From assembly GCF_004363005.1 (NCBI RefSeq), contig NZ_SNYH01000001.1, positions 186,001 to 250,000 of the forward strand: DNA of 64,000 nucleotides, in the 5' to 3' direction. The notes beneath the pieces are model-generated. The model worked only from the letters and a program-made list of their open reading frames with translations, did not search any database and was not told the DNA's origin. Made by a program: the position numbers and the translations under genes. Below, piece after piece: positions 17,048 to 25,885 of this stretch (the stretch's first letter is position 1; each line of letters starts with the position of its first letter). Source of the DNA: Tenacibaculum caenipelagi. GTDB taxonomy: Bacteria > Bacteroidota > Bacteroidia > Flavobacteriales > Flavobacteriaceae.

Positions 17048-19063
17048 ATGAAAAATCTTGTTTTTTTTAGTTTCTTAGTATTATTTTCATTTTTTGCTGT
17101 TAGATGTAAAAAGCCTATTACAAATATAAATAGCATACTAAATGATAGCATTAATATTTGGATAAATAAAACAAAAAACGAAGAACTAGATTTAAATAAA
17201 AAGAAACAACTTTTACAAAAGGCTTACTCTAAAACTTTATTAAATAAAAATGATAGTCTGAAAGCTATTAATCTTAGCTCCATTGCATATAGATACTATA
17301 AATTAAATGACTCTATCAATTTTTTTAAAATCAATAAAGAGGCTTTTGGTTTAGCAAAGAAAATTAACAACTCCTACATCTTAGGTGACGTCCACTGGAG
17401 TTTTGCTAACTTTCATAAAACAGCAAAAAAATTTGAACAAGCTTATTATCATTTCAATAATGCTCACAAATACTTCCAAAAAACAGATAATACAGATAAT
17501 TCTGCTATAATGCTTTATGGAATGGCTTTTATAAAAGGTAGATATAGGGATTATTCAGGAAGTGAAATACTAACTATAGAAGCTATCAAAAACTTCAATC
17601 AAACAAAAAATAACAAGAGACTATTCTCTTGTTACAATCATCTTGGCTTACTACAAAATGATATCAAAGAATATGATAAAGCTCTAGAATACTACAATAA
17701 ATCCTTAAGTTATCTAATAAAACTTGATAATAAAAATTCAGAAGCAAGATACATATCTCTTTACACCAATATAGGTAATACTTATTTAAAAAAGAAAGAG
17801 TACAAAAAAGCTATAGAATTTTATAACAAAGCTTTAAAAAAAGAAGTAACACCTAATAGTTATGCTATAACACTAGATAATAGAGCTTATTGTAAACTTT
17901 TATCAAGAGACACTTTAAATATAAAATCAGAACTTTTTAAAGCCCTATCTATAAGAGATAGCTTAAAAAACATTGAAGGGTTATTAACTTCTAAAACACA
18001 TATTTCAGACTACTACAAGTACATAAACGATACACTTAATGCTCTTAGCTATGCTAAAGAAGCTAACAATATTGCTAAAAAACTAAAAAACGGTAGAGAT
18101 TATTTAACTACCTTAAATCAGCTGGCTAACTTAGACACCAAAAACTCTAAAAAATACTTGGACAGCTATATTGAATTCAACGATAGTTTGATTAGTGCAG
18201 AGCGAAGAATACAAAATAAATTTACGCGTATTGAATTTGAAACCGATGAATATATTGAAGAAACCAAACGTTTGAGTCAGCAACGTATTTGGATACTTAT
18301 TACCAGTTTTGCTGGGATTTTAATCCTTAGTTTATTGTATTTCTTAGGAGTTCAGAAAGCTAAAAACGAAAAACTTAGCCTAGAGTCTGAACAACAAAAA
18401 GCGAACGAAGAAGTTTATATACTTACTTTACAACAACAAGCTAAACTAGAAGAAGAAAAAATTAAAGAACGCAACCGAATATCAGAAGAATTACACGATG
18501 GTATTTTAGGCAAATTGTTTGGTACTCGTTTTGGTTTAGGTTTTTTAAATATTCAAGGTGATGAAGAAGTTTTAGAAAAACACCAAACTCTCTTAAACGA
18601 GCTACAAGACATTGAAAAAGAAATAAGAGACGTTTCCCATAAATTAAGTGATAATTTTGACGGTTCCAACATCAATTTCACCTCTATTATTGAACAACTT
18701 TTAAAAGACAAAAGCGAAATCGGGAATTTTAAATATCAATTTATATCTGATGAAAATATCTCTTGGAAAAGTATAGATGAAATCACCAAAGCAAATGTAT
18801 ATCGTATTATACAAGAAGCTTTACAAAATATTATTAAGCATGCTGAAGCTAAAAACATTACCCTCAGCTTATCTACAGATACACACAACCTTATAATTCA
18901 CTTAAAGGACGATGGAAAAGGGTTTAATGTTAAAAAGAAAAAAACAGGTATTGGAATAAAGAATATTAATTCTCGAATAAAAAAGCTAAAAGGTACTGTG
19001 CAACTAGATTCAGAAATTAATAATGGAACTTTATTATCTTTGACCATTCCTCTTAAAAGTTAA
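17048..19063 (+). CDS. TPR-domain sensor histidine kinase (HisKA_3/NarX type)
   Basis: 671 aa. An N-terminal hydrophobic signal ends in a possible lipobox (FAVRC, Cys20). Residues about 60-390 are TPR repeats (for example KEYDKALEYYNKSLSYLIKL and KEYKKAIEFYNKALKKE). One transmembrane helix at about 412-435 (IWILITSFAGILILSLLYFL) leads to a coiled coil. The dimerisation/phosphoacceptor segment is RNRISEELHDGILGKLFGTR with His near 483. The ATPase N-box is EALQNIIKHAEA and the G-box DDGKGFN...GIGIKNI. The TPR part should face the periplasm. The response regulator follows 3 bp later. The ligand is unknown. Confidence 0.93.
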   Translation: MKNLVFFSFLVLFSFFAVRCKKPITNINSILNDSINIWINKTKNEELDLNKKKQLLQKAYSKTLLNKNDSLKAINLSSIAYRYYKLNDSINFFKINKEAFGLAKKINNSYILGDVHWSFANFHKTAKKFEQAYYHFNNAHKYFQKTDNTDNSAIMLYGMAFIKGRYRDYSGSEILTIEAIKNFNQTKNNKRLFSCYNHLGLLQNDIKEYDKALEYYNKSLSYLIKLDNKNSEARYISLYTNIGNTYLKKKEYKKAIEFYNKALKKEVTPNSYAITLDNRAYCKLLSRDTLNIKSELFKALSIRDSLKNIEGLLTSKTHISDYYKYINDTLNALSYAKEANNIAKKLKNGRDYLTTLNQLANLDTKNSKKYLDSYIEFNDSLISAERRIQNKFTRIEFETDEYIEETKRLSQQRIWILITSFAGILILSLLYFLGVQKAKNEKLSLESEQQKANEEVYILTLQQQAKLEEEKIKERNRISEELHDGILGKLFGTRFGLGFLNIQGDEEVLEKHQTLLNELQDIEKEIRDVSHKLSDNFDGSNINFTSIIEQLLKDKSEIGNFKYQFISDENISWKSIDEITKANVYRIIQEALQNIIKHAEAKNITLSLSTDTHNLIIHLKDDGKGFNVKKKKTGIGIKNINSRIKKLKGTVQLDSEINNGTLLSLTIPLKS

Positions 19064-19066
19064 ATT

Positions 19067-19750
19067 ATGGGCAATAAAGAGTATACTGCTTTAATCATTG
19101 ACGATCATCCACTAATTTCTGAAGCTTATAAAAGCGCTTTCAATCATGTAACGAAGTTGAACCAACATACAACTTTTAACATACATATAGCACATAACTG
19201 CGATTCAGCATTTACTTTATTGCAAGAACATATAAATACTAGCTCACAAATTGACATTGTTTTTTTAGACATGAGGCTTCCTCCTTCTAAAGATGGAAAA
19301 ATTTTATCTGGTGAAGACTTAGGGTTGAAAATAAAAGAAATGCACCCAGAAGCAAAAATAATTGTTTCTACTACTTTTAATGATAACTATAGAGTACATA
19401 GCATCTTAAAAAACATCAATCCTGATGGATTTTTGGTAAAAAACGATATCACTCCACATGAATTAGTTACCGCTATACAAGAAGTTATAACGGACCCTCC
19501 ATATTACAGTAAAACTATCACAAAACTTCTTAGAAATGAAGTTACTAGTGATTATTTACTTGATGATATAGACAGAAAAATAATACATGAACTTTCAATA
19601 GGTACACGTATGAAAGATTTACCTGAGATAGTGCATTTATCAATAGCAGCGATAGAAAAAAGAAAACGTCAAATGAAGCTAACATTTGGTATTAAAAGCC
19701 CAGACGATAAAGACCTTATTCTAATAGCGAGGGATAAAGGTTTTATTTAA
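19067..19750 (+). CDS. NarL/LuxR-type response regulator
   Basis: 227 aa. Receiver domain at about 1-140: acidic pair IIDDHPLIS, phosphoacceptor Asp near 68 in DIVFLDMRLPP, the Thr/Ser switch at VSTTF, and Lys in GFLVKND. The C-terminal helix-turn-helix at about 165-227 (IIHELSIGTRMKDLPEIVHLSIAAIEKRKRQMK) is a divergent LuxR-type DNA-binding domain. Starts 3 bp after the kinase stop, so the two form a cognate pair. Target genes are unknown; the upstream mini-transcripts are candidates by position only. Confidence 0.92.
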   Translation: MGNKEYTALIIDDHPLISEAYKSAFNHVTKLNQHTTFNIHIAHNCDSAFTLLQEHINTSSQIDIVFLDMRLPPSKDGKILSGEDLGLKIKEMHPEAKIIVSTTFNDNYRVHSILKNINPDGFLVKNDITPHELVTAIQEVITDPPYYSKTITKLLRNEVTSDYLLDDIDRKIIHELSIGTRMKDLPEIVHLSIAAIEKRKRQMKLTFGIKSPDDKDLILIARDKGFI

Positions 19751-19760
19751 TAAAAATAAA

Positions 19761-19790
19761 AAAAGCCAAGAGAAAAATCTCTTGGCTTTT
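19761..19790. terminator. Bidirectional terminator between the response regulator and acs
   Basis: Twelve-bp stem AAAAGCCAAGAG / CTCTTGGCTTTT with T-tracts on both strands, between convergent genes. Confidence 0.9.
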
Positions 19791-19793
19791 TTA

Positions 19794-21701
19794 TTACAAT
19801 CGATTATCTATAATACTTTGTACAACTTCTGGGTTTAAGAGTGTAGAAACATCTCCTAAATTGTTTAATTCGTCATGTGCAATTTTACGTAAAATACGAC
19901 GCATAATTTTTCCCGAGCGCGTTTTGGGTAATCCTTCTGTAAACTGAATTTTATCTAGTTTAGCAATAGGACCAATATGTTCGGTAATTATCTGGTTAAT
20001 TTCTTTTCGAACATTATCTTGATTTCTTGTTTCTCCTGTTTCTTTTAAAATTACATAACCATATAACGCATTTCCTTTTACTTCATGAGGAAAACCTACA
20101 ATAGCACTTTCTGCTACTGCTGGATGCTCGTTAATAGCATCTTCTATAGGAGCTGTACCTAAATTATGTCCTGAAACAATAATCACATCATCTACCCTAC
20201 CTGTTATTCGATAATACCCTACCTCATCTCTAAGCGCTCCATCACCTGTAAAATACATATTATTAAAGGCAGAAAAATAGGTTTCTTTATAACGTTGATG
20301 ATTGCCCCAAATAGTTCTTGCTATAGAAGGCCAAGGAAACTTTACACACAAACGACCATCTACCTGATTTCCTTTTACTTCTTTACCATTTTCATCCATC
20401 AAAGCCAATTGGATTCCTGGTAATGGTAATGCTGCATATGTTGGTTTAGTAGGTGTGATATATGGTAAAGGTGAAATCATCATTCCTCCTGTTTCTGTTT
20501 GCCACCATGTATCTACAATTGGGTTTTTCTTTTTCCCCACGTTATCATTATACCAGTGCCAAGCTTCTTCATTTATGGGTTCTCCTACAGTTCCCAATAC
20601 TTTTAATGATGATAAATCGTATGCATCTACAAATTCTAACTTTTCTTTTGCCAACGCTCTTATCGCTGTAGGTGCAGTATAAAATTGGGTAATTTTATGT
20701 TTTTCTACCACTTCCCAAAAACGTCCAAAATCCGGATAGCTTGGAACTCCTTCAAACATTACAGTTGTTGCTCCATTTGCTAATGGCCCATATACAATAT
20801 AGCTATGTCCTGTAATCCAACCAATATCGGCCGTACACCAATACACATCATTTTCTTTATAGTTAAACACGTTTTTAAACGTATATGCTGTGTATACCAT
20901 GTATCCTCCTGTAGTGTGTAACATTCCTTTTGGACTTCCTGTTGATCCTGAAGTATATAAAATAAACAACGGATCTTCAGCATCCATAATTTCAGGAACA
21001 CAATCTTGATATGCTTCTTCTAATAAAGGTTCTAACCATTTATCACGCCCTTCTTTTAACTGAATATCTGAATGAATTCGTTTAGCTACTAATACTGTTT
21101 TTACAGAAGAGCAATTTTCCAATGCTTCATCAACAATACTCTTTAAATCTATTGTTTTTGCTCCACGATAAGAACCATCAGAAGTAACCACCATTTTAGC
21201 TTCGCAATCATTAATTCTAGTTGCTAATGCTGTTGATGAAAAACCTGCAAAGACTACCGAATGTACTGCTCCGATTCGAGCACAGGCTAGCACAGAAATT
21301 GCTAACTCAGGAATCATCGGTAAATAAATACAAACTCTATCTCCTTTTTTAATTCCTTGATCTTTTAACACATTAGCAAATTTACATACACGTTTATGTA
21401 GTTCTTTATATGAAATATGTTCTGCTTCTTCATCTGGACTGTTAGGTTCAAATAAAATCGCTGTTTTATCTCCTCGAATATGTAAATGACGATCAATACA
21501 GTTTTCTGTAATATTTAGCTGAGCACCTTCAAACCATTTAAATTCTGGTTTCTCAAAATCATAACTTAAAACCGTATCCCACTTTTTTCTCCAGACGAAA
21601 TGTTCTTCTGCTATTTCTTCCCAAAACAATTCAGGGTTTCTTACTGACTTTCTATATACATGAAAATATTCTTCTAACGTTTTAACGTGATAATTACTCA
21701 T
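19794..21701 (-). CDS. acs: Acetyl-CoA synthetase
   Basis: 635 aa, full length for AMP-forming acetate-CoA ligase, which activates acetate to acetyl-CoA in the cytosol. Visible: SHSVVFAGFSSTAL-like region, the AMP-binding motif YTSGSTGSPKG, the WWQTETGG active-site segment, YFTGDGALRDEVGYYRITGRVDDVI and the C-terminal catalytic-lysine motif PKTRSGKIMRRILRKIA, the usual site of control by acetylation. Single-gene unit, convergent with the two-component system and sharing its terminator. Confidence 0.97.
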   Translation of the reverse strand: MSNYHVKTLEEYFHVYRKSVRNPELFWEEIAEEHFVWRKKWDTVLSYDFEKPEFKWFEGAQLNITENCIDRHLHIRGDKTAILFEPNSPDEEAEHISYKELHKRVCKFANVLKDQGIKKGDRVCIYLPMIPELAISVLACARIGAVHSVVFAGFSSTALATRINDCEAKMVVTSDGSYRGAKTIDLKSIVDEALENCSSVKTVLVAKRIHSDIQLKEGRDKWLEPLLEEAYQDCVPEIMDAEDPLFILYTSGSTGSPKGMLHTTGGYMVYTAYTFKNVFNYKENDVYWCTADIGWITGHSYIVYGPLANGATTVMFEGVPSYPDFGRFWEVVEKHKITQFYTAPTAIRALAKEKLEFVDAYDLSSLKVLGTVGEPINEEAWHWYNDNVGKKKNPIVDTWWQTETGGMMISPLPYITPTKPTYAALPLPGIQLALMDENGKEVKGNQVDGRLCVKFPWPSIARTIWGNHQRYKETYFSAFNNMYFTGDGALRDEVGYYRITGRVDDVIIVSGHNLGTAPIEDAINEHPAVAESAIVGFPHEVKGNALYGYVILKETGETRNQDNVRKEINQIITEHIGPIAKLDKIQFTEGLPKTRSGKIMRRILRKIAHDELNNLGDVSTLLNPEVVQSIIDNRL

Positions 21702-21771
21702 AACAAGATTTACTTAAAAAATGTTTTTTAATTGGTTAGGAAGTTAATATTTAGTTTTGGATAGTCAAAAT

Positions 21772-21801
21772 AAAAAAAGCCAACACTCATTCAGTGTTAG
21801 C
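21772..21801 (-). terminator. Terminator of the candidate small RNA
   Basis: Nine-pair stem with a GAAUG loop followed by U7 on the minus strand. It lies upstream of acs, not behind any annotated gene. Confidence 0.75.
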
Positions 21802-21909
21802 TTTCTTTTTCTTTCTTTAGCAAAAAAGTGCTAAAATTAACAGGGGGGGACAATTAACTCTTCTTTTAAAAAGAGTAAAGAAAATTAACTTAACTTTCTA
21901 TTTTTCACA
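21772..21909 (-). ncRNA. Candidate structured small RNA between acs and the AraC gene
   Basis: A TAAATTTG box on the minus strand (21923-21916) is followed by about 138 nt ending in a terminator. The predicted RNA has a hairpin ACUCUU/AAGAGU, an unpaired C7 run at 21849-21843, a hairpin UUUAGCA/UGCUAAA and the terminator stem GCUAACACU/AGUGUUGGC. That last stem pairs fully only on the minus strand (a G-U pair becomes C-A on the plus). No ORF of useful size is present. No known RNA family recognised. Confidence 0.45.
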
Positions 21910-21990
21910 CATTAGCAAATTTATCTATATATTGCAATTAAAGATTGAACTATATTATTAAAAAATTGAACTATATCACCAAAATAAAGC

Positions 21991-22920
21991 ATGAAAAACA
22001 AAAATATCGCAATACAACATCATTACAATACACGAAAGTTGACTACCCTTATTGAAAACAAAACTACTTACGCTTCTGAATATGCAGAGTTAAATATTTT
22101 TGAGACTTATAAAGCCACTAAAAATGTAATTTTAAATTTTGATTCCACTATTATAGCGAGCATGTTAACTGGGAAAAAATCAATGAGTATTGACAACGGA
22201 AAATATTTTGATTTTATTCCTGGAGAATCTTTGGTTATACCTGAAAATATGAATCTTCATATTGATTTTCCTGATGCAAGTCTAAAAAAGCCTACTCAAT
22301 GTTTAGGATTATCTATCGATCAAAACAAAATAAACGAAGTCGTTTATAATTTTAATGAAACTACAGTTATTGAAAGGACAAATAATGATTGGAACCTAAA
22401 AAAAGACCCTTCTCATTTGACAAATAATACTGAAATTGATTTACTTGTTAGTAGACTAACCAGCACTTTTATTAAAAACACAAAGTCTAAAGATGTGCTA
22501 TTAGATTTAATGATACAAGAATTAATTATAAGACTTTTACAAAGTAAAGCCAGACAAGTTATTCTAAACAATGTTAATGATGCTTTTAACGATACAAGAA
22601 TTGGCTTTACAGTAAAATACATAAAAGAGCATTTAACCGAAAATGACTTAACTCTCGATAAAATGGCAGAAAAAGCCTGTATGAGTAAGTCTCACTTTAT
22701 TAAAAAATTTAAAAATACTCTAGGAGTTACCCCTATTGATTTTTTAAATTCAGAGAAAATAAAACTAGCCAAACACCTAATTAAAAGTCATCCTAACGAA
22801 CGTATTTCTGACATTGCATACAAAGTTGGGTATAATAATGTTAGCTACTTTAATCGCCTTTTTAAAAAACACGAACTATTAACTCCACAGCAATTCAAAA
22901 ACACTCTTGTTAAAAACTAA
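21991..22920 (+). CDS. AraC family transcriptional regulator
   Basis: 309 aa. The N-terminal ligand-type domain of the AraC_N kind spans about 20-190. The C-terminal double helix-turn-helix spans about 205-305 (KMAEKACMSKSHFIKKFKNTLGVTPIDFLNSEKIKLAKHLI, and the signature ISDIAYKVGYNNVSYFNRLFKK). It acts as a DNA-binding regulator in the cytosol. Its own gene is divergent from acs; the next gene, a TauE/SafE exporter, is on the same strand 76 bp later. Neither is proven to be a target. Confidence 0.9.
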   Translation: MKNKNIAIQHHYNTRKLTTLIENKTTYASEYAELNIFETYKATKNVILNFDSTIIASMLTGKKSMSIDNGKYFDFIPGESLVIPENMNLHIDFPDASLKKPTQCLGLSIDQNKINEVVYNFNETTVIERTNNDWNLKKDPSHLTNNTEIDLLVSRLTSTFIKNTKSKDVLLDLMIQELIIRLLQSKARQVILNNVNDAFNDTRIGFTVKYIKEHLTENDLTLDKMAEKACMSKSHFIKKFKNTLGVTPIDFLNSEKIKLAKHLIKSHPNERISDIAYKVGYNNVSYFNRLFKKHELLTPQQFKNTLVKN

Positions 22921-22996
22921 GTATTGGTTTTAGTTATATTTTTTGATTGTTTATGAATTAACTTTATAAAAAACTTATTTTTACTCTCAAAAACAA

Positions 22997-23767
22997 TTGA
23001 ATATACTTATTGAAACAGTTTTTTTAAACTGGCACATCATTTTACTTTTTTTCTTTATTGCCATTTTATACTCTTCTGTAGGGTTTGGTGGCGGATCTAG
23101 TTATTTAGCTGTTTTAGCTCTAACCAGTTTACTTTTTACTCAAATTAGAGCCACAGCACTCTTATGTAACATCATAGTTGTTACAGGGAATGTTTATATA
23201 TATATGCGTCAAAAACAATACCAGTGGAAAAAGGTTATTCCTCTTACTCTTTTTAGCATTCCCTTAGCTTTTTTAGGAGGGTATTTACGCATTAGTCAAA
23301 CATTCTTTTTTATTCTTTTAGGATTTACCCTACTCTTTGCTGCTATTACTATGTGGATTTCTAACAAAACAATTAGTAACAACAAAACAATCAACTTAAG
23401 CTTAACAAAAAATGCTGGTTATGGAGGAATCATTGGCTTTATTTCAGGAATGGTAGGTATTGGAGGTGGTATTTTTTTAGCTCCTTTATTACACTTAACC
23501 AACTGGGATACTCCTAAAAGAATTGCCGCTACAGCTAGTTTTTTTATTCTGGTTAATTCTATTTCTGGATTAATAGGTCAATATACAAACCCTGAATTTT
23601 CTATTGATAAAAATTTAACTTTACTTTTATTGGCTACAGTTTTTATTGGTGGACAAATTGGTAGTAGAATGAGTAATAAATTCTTTACTCCAATTCAATT
23701 AAAAAAGGCAACCGCTATTTTGATTGCCTTTGTAAGTATTCGTATTTTAATTAAGTATTTATTCTAA
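22997..23767 (+). CDS. TauE/SafE (TSUP) family membrane protein
   Basis: 256 aa with about eight hydrophobic segments and the two family repeats marked by SSVGFGGGSSYLAVLAL and GFISGMVGIGGGIFLAPLL. Such proteins export sulfite, sulfoacetate or related organic anions; the substrate is not readable. The frame begins with TTG at 22997. The nearest upstream ATG is in another frame and the first helix begins right after the TTG, so the TTG start is accepted with moderate certainty. Confidence 0.88.
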   Translation: MNILIETVFLNWHIILLFFFIAILYSSVGFGGGSSYLAVLALTSLLFTQIRATALLCNIIVVTGNVYIYMRQKQYQWKKVIPLTLFSIPLAFLGGYLRISQTFFFILLGFTLLFAAITMWISNKTISNNKTINLSLTKNAGYGGIIGFISGMVGIGGGIFLAPLLHLTNWDTPKRIAATASFFILVNSISGLIGQYTNPEFSIDKNLTLLLLATVFIGGQIGSRMSNKFFTPIQLKKATAILIAFVSIRILIKYLF

Positions 23768-23795
23768 TTTCGCTTTTAACTCCTTTTATTACTCT

Positions 23796-25184
23796 TTAAC
23801 TTTGATTAGACATATGAATACCTTTTTCTTTTTTTATTCTATTTTGAAAGATTGCTGTTTTCTTTCCTTTTTTCTCTGAAAACTTATACGTGTAAAATCC
23901 GTCTTCAAAAGAAAAATTATTTGGTGATGTTGGGTAAATTTTAAATTTGCTTGAACTCCCTTCTCTTTGACTGTACAATTGATTGTTTTCCATCGTAATA
24001 ACACGAATTCCTCCATCTTCAAACTTATAAGCACCTACCCACTTTTGCTGCTCTTCTTTTGATAAAGACACCTCACTTTTACCTTTAGAAAAAGGTTTAT
24101 TAATAGCCAATCCTGCTATTTTTATAGCTGTATTTGTCGGTGATTGATTCCCACAATTAGAAAATATAATTACATACACATCTTCGCTTTGAACATACAC
24201 TCCCATAGACCTATATCCTGGTATTGCCCCACCGTGTTCAATAGTCGGTACACCATTTATTTCATTAAAACTCCAACCATACCCATAATTTATCTTCTTA
24301 CCATTATTTAACGTGTAATTAGTAAAAGCTTTATCAATTGTTTCTTTTTGCACTAGTGTATTGTTACTAATTGCTGTTTGCCATTGTAACATATCATCTA
24401 CATTCGACATAATTGATCCTGCTGCATAAGGTAATGTTAAACTTATGTATTGAGCATTTACGAACTCTTCATTCCTTTTTTGGTATCCTGTGGCTCTGTT
24501 TTTAATCAATCTTGTATGACTTCCGTAGTAAGAAGAATTCATGTTTAATTTCTTAAAAATTCGTTCTTCTACAAATTTTGGATAACTCATTCCACTTACT
24601 TTTTCTACAATATATCCCAAAATGAAATATCCAGAGTTATTGTATTTATACTGTTCTCCTGGTTCAAAATCCATCGGTTCATTTTTAAAGAAATCGATAA
24701 ACTTTAAAGGAGATTCATCTATAGTCATCACTTCACTAAACTTTCGCATTGATGTATAACTTTTAATACCTGAGGTATGTGTTAATAAATGGTGAACGGT
24801 AATTTGTTTTCCTTTAGTTGGGTAATCGGGTATAAACTTAGTTATATCATCTTCTAAACTTAATTTCCCTTCTTCTAGCAACATTAATATTGAAACTGCT
24901 GTAAATTGTTTTGTAATTGAACCTACTTCGAAAACATTTTCTGGCTTCATATTTACATCAAGCTCTAAATTAGCTTTTCCAAATGCTTTTCTGTAAAGAA
25001 CGTTTCCTTTTTTAGCAACCAAAGCAGACACTCCTGTTTCATTACTTTTAAATTGAGCTTTTAATATTTCATCTATTTTTGACTCTAAATTTTGAGCAGA
25101 GATTATACTTGTTAGTAAAAAACATAAAGAGAAGAAAAGCACTTTTTTAATTTGAATTTGGTTTTTCATTTGGTTTGTTTTCAT
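23796..25184 (-). CDS. Beta-lactamase-fold serine hydrolase, secreted
   Basis: 462 aa. Signal peptide KKVLFFSLCFLLTSIISAQ; the start may be the second Met (25169), which removes five residues. Class C/penicillin-binding catalytic motifs: SITK in EVGSITKQFTAVS near residue 90, the Tyr-x-Asn motif YNNSGYFILGY and the HGG triad in TIEHGGAIPGYRSMG. The C-terminal ~100 residues form a small beta domain (KWVGAYKFEDGGIR). Relatives are peptidases or esterases, rarely true beta-lactamases; the substrate is unknown. Confidence 0.88.
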   Translation of the reverse strand: MKTNQMKNQIQIKKVLFFSLCFLLTSIISAQNLESKIDEILKAQFKSNETGVSALVAKKGNVLYRKAFGKANLELDVNMKPENVFEVGSITKQFTAVSILMLLEEGKLSLEDDITKFIPDYPTKGKQITVHHLLTHTSGIKSYTSMRKFSEVMTIDESPLKFIDFFKNEPMDFEPGEQYKYNNSGYFILGYIVEKVSGMSYPKFVEERIFKKLNMNSSYYGSHTRLIKNRATGYQKRNEEFVNAQYISLTLPYAAGSIMSNVDDMLQWQTAISNNTLVQKETIDKAFTNYTLNNGKKINYGYGWSFNEINGVPTIEHGGAIPGYRSMGVYVQSEDVYVIIFSNCGNQSPTNTAIKIAGLAINKPFSKGKSEVSLSKEEQQKWVGAYKFEDGGIRVITMENNQLYSQREGSSSKFKIYPTSPNNFSFEDGFYTYKFSEKKGKKTAIFQNRIKKEKGIHMSNQS

Positions 25185-25242
25185 GATTATTACATTTAAG
25201 ACGAAACTAGAGCAAATAGGTTACATACTACTTCTCAAAAAT

Positions 25243-25270
25243 AAAAAAGCAGCATTATTTCATGCTGCTT
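25243..25270 (-). terminator. Terminator after dps
   Basis: Eight-bp stem AAGCAGCA / TGCTGCTT with an eight-base loop, followed on the minus strand by a U-tract. It lies 28 bp after the dps stop. Confidence 0.85.
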
Positions 25271-25298
25271 ATGATCCCCAAAAGTATGAATGATGTTC

Positions 25299-25769
25299 TT
25301 AGCCTAACCAAGCGTTCATCATCCATAAAGTTTTTTCCTGTTCCGAGATAAAATCACTCATCATAGAATTTGTTCCTTCATCTTCTGCCTCTCCTGACAA
25401 CTCCAAAATAGTACGTTCAATTTTTAACAATTCAGACAATGAATTCACGACCAGTTTAACAGCCTCTACATCGTTAGAAATATTTTTTCCAACGGGCACT
25501 TTCGATACTTTTGTGTAATCTTCAAAAGTATGCAACGGAGTTCCTTGTAAGGTTAGAATTCTTTCTGCAATTAAATCTACTTTTTCTTGTGCATCGGTAT
25601 AAAACTCTTCAAACTTAACATGTAATTCGAAGAAATTTTTTCCTTTAATATTCCAATGCAACCCTCTTACGTTTTGATAATACACTTGAAAGTTTGCTAA
25701 TAGAATATTTAGTTCACTCACTAAATTTACTGTTTTTTCTTTATCTAACCCTAAAATTGTTGTTAACAT
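25299..25769 (-). CDS. dps: Dps-family ferritin-like DNA protection protein
   Basis: 156 aa, typical Dps length. The intersubunit ferroxidase motif is visible as LHWNIKGKNFFELHVKFEEFYTDAQEKVDLIAERIL (split here in description: His in LHWN, Asp and Glu in the following helix). Dps dodecamers oxidise and store iron and protect DNA in oxidative stress. The gene is divergent from oxyR across a 116-bp gap, a common arrangement in which OxyR controls dps. The control here is inferred from position. Confidence 0.95.
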   Translation of the reverse strand: MLTTILGLDKEKTVNLVSELNILLANFQVYYQNVRGLHWNIKGKNFFELHVKFEEFYTDAQEKVDLIAERILTLQGTPLHTFEDYTKVSKVPVGKNISNDVEAVKLVVNSLSELLKIERTILELSGEAEDEGTNSMMSDFISEQEKTLWMMNAWLG

Positions 25770-25885
25770 ATTATATTGATTTTAAGTTTTTTGCTTTTTC
25801 TCCAACAAAATTACCGCAACTTTTAACACTTTTACCATAAAGCGAATTGATTGTTTTAATATCTTTATCAAAAATTATTATACTG

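Noticed and set aside
19067..21701. Control of acs by the adjacent two-component system
   Set aside because: The genes are convergent and only share a terminator; the acs promoter lies 2 kb away and has no visible link to the regulator.
23796..25184. Antibiotic-resistance beta-lactamase
   Set aside because: The motifs also fit general serine hydrolases of this fold, and the extra C-terminal domain is typical of peptidase/esterase relatives.
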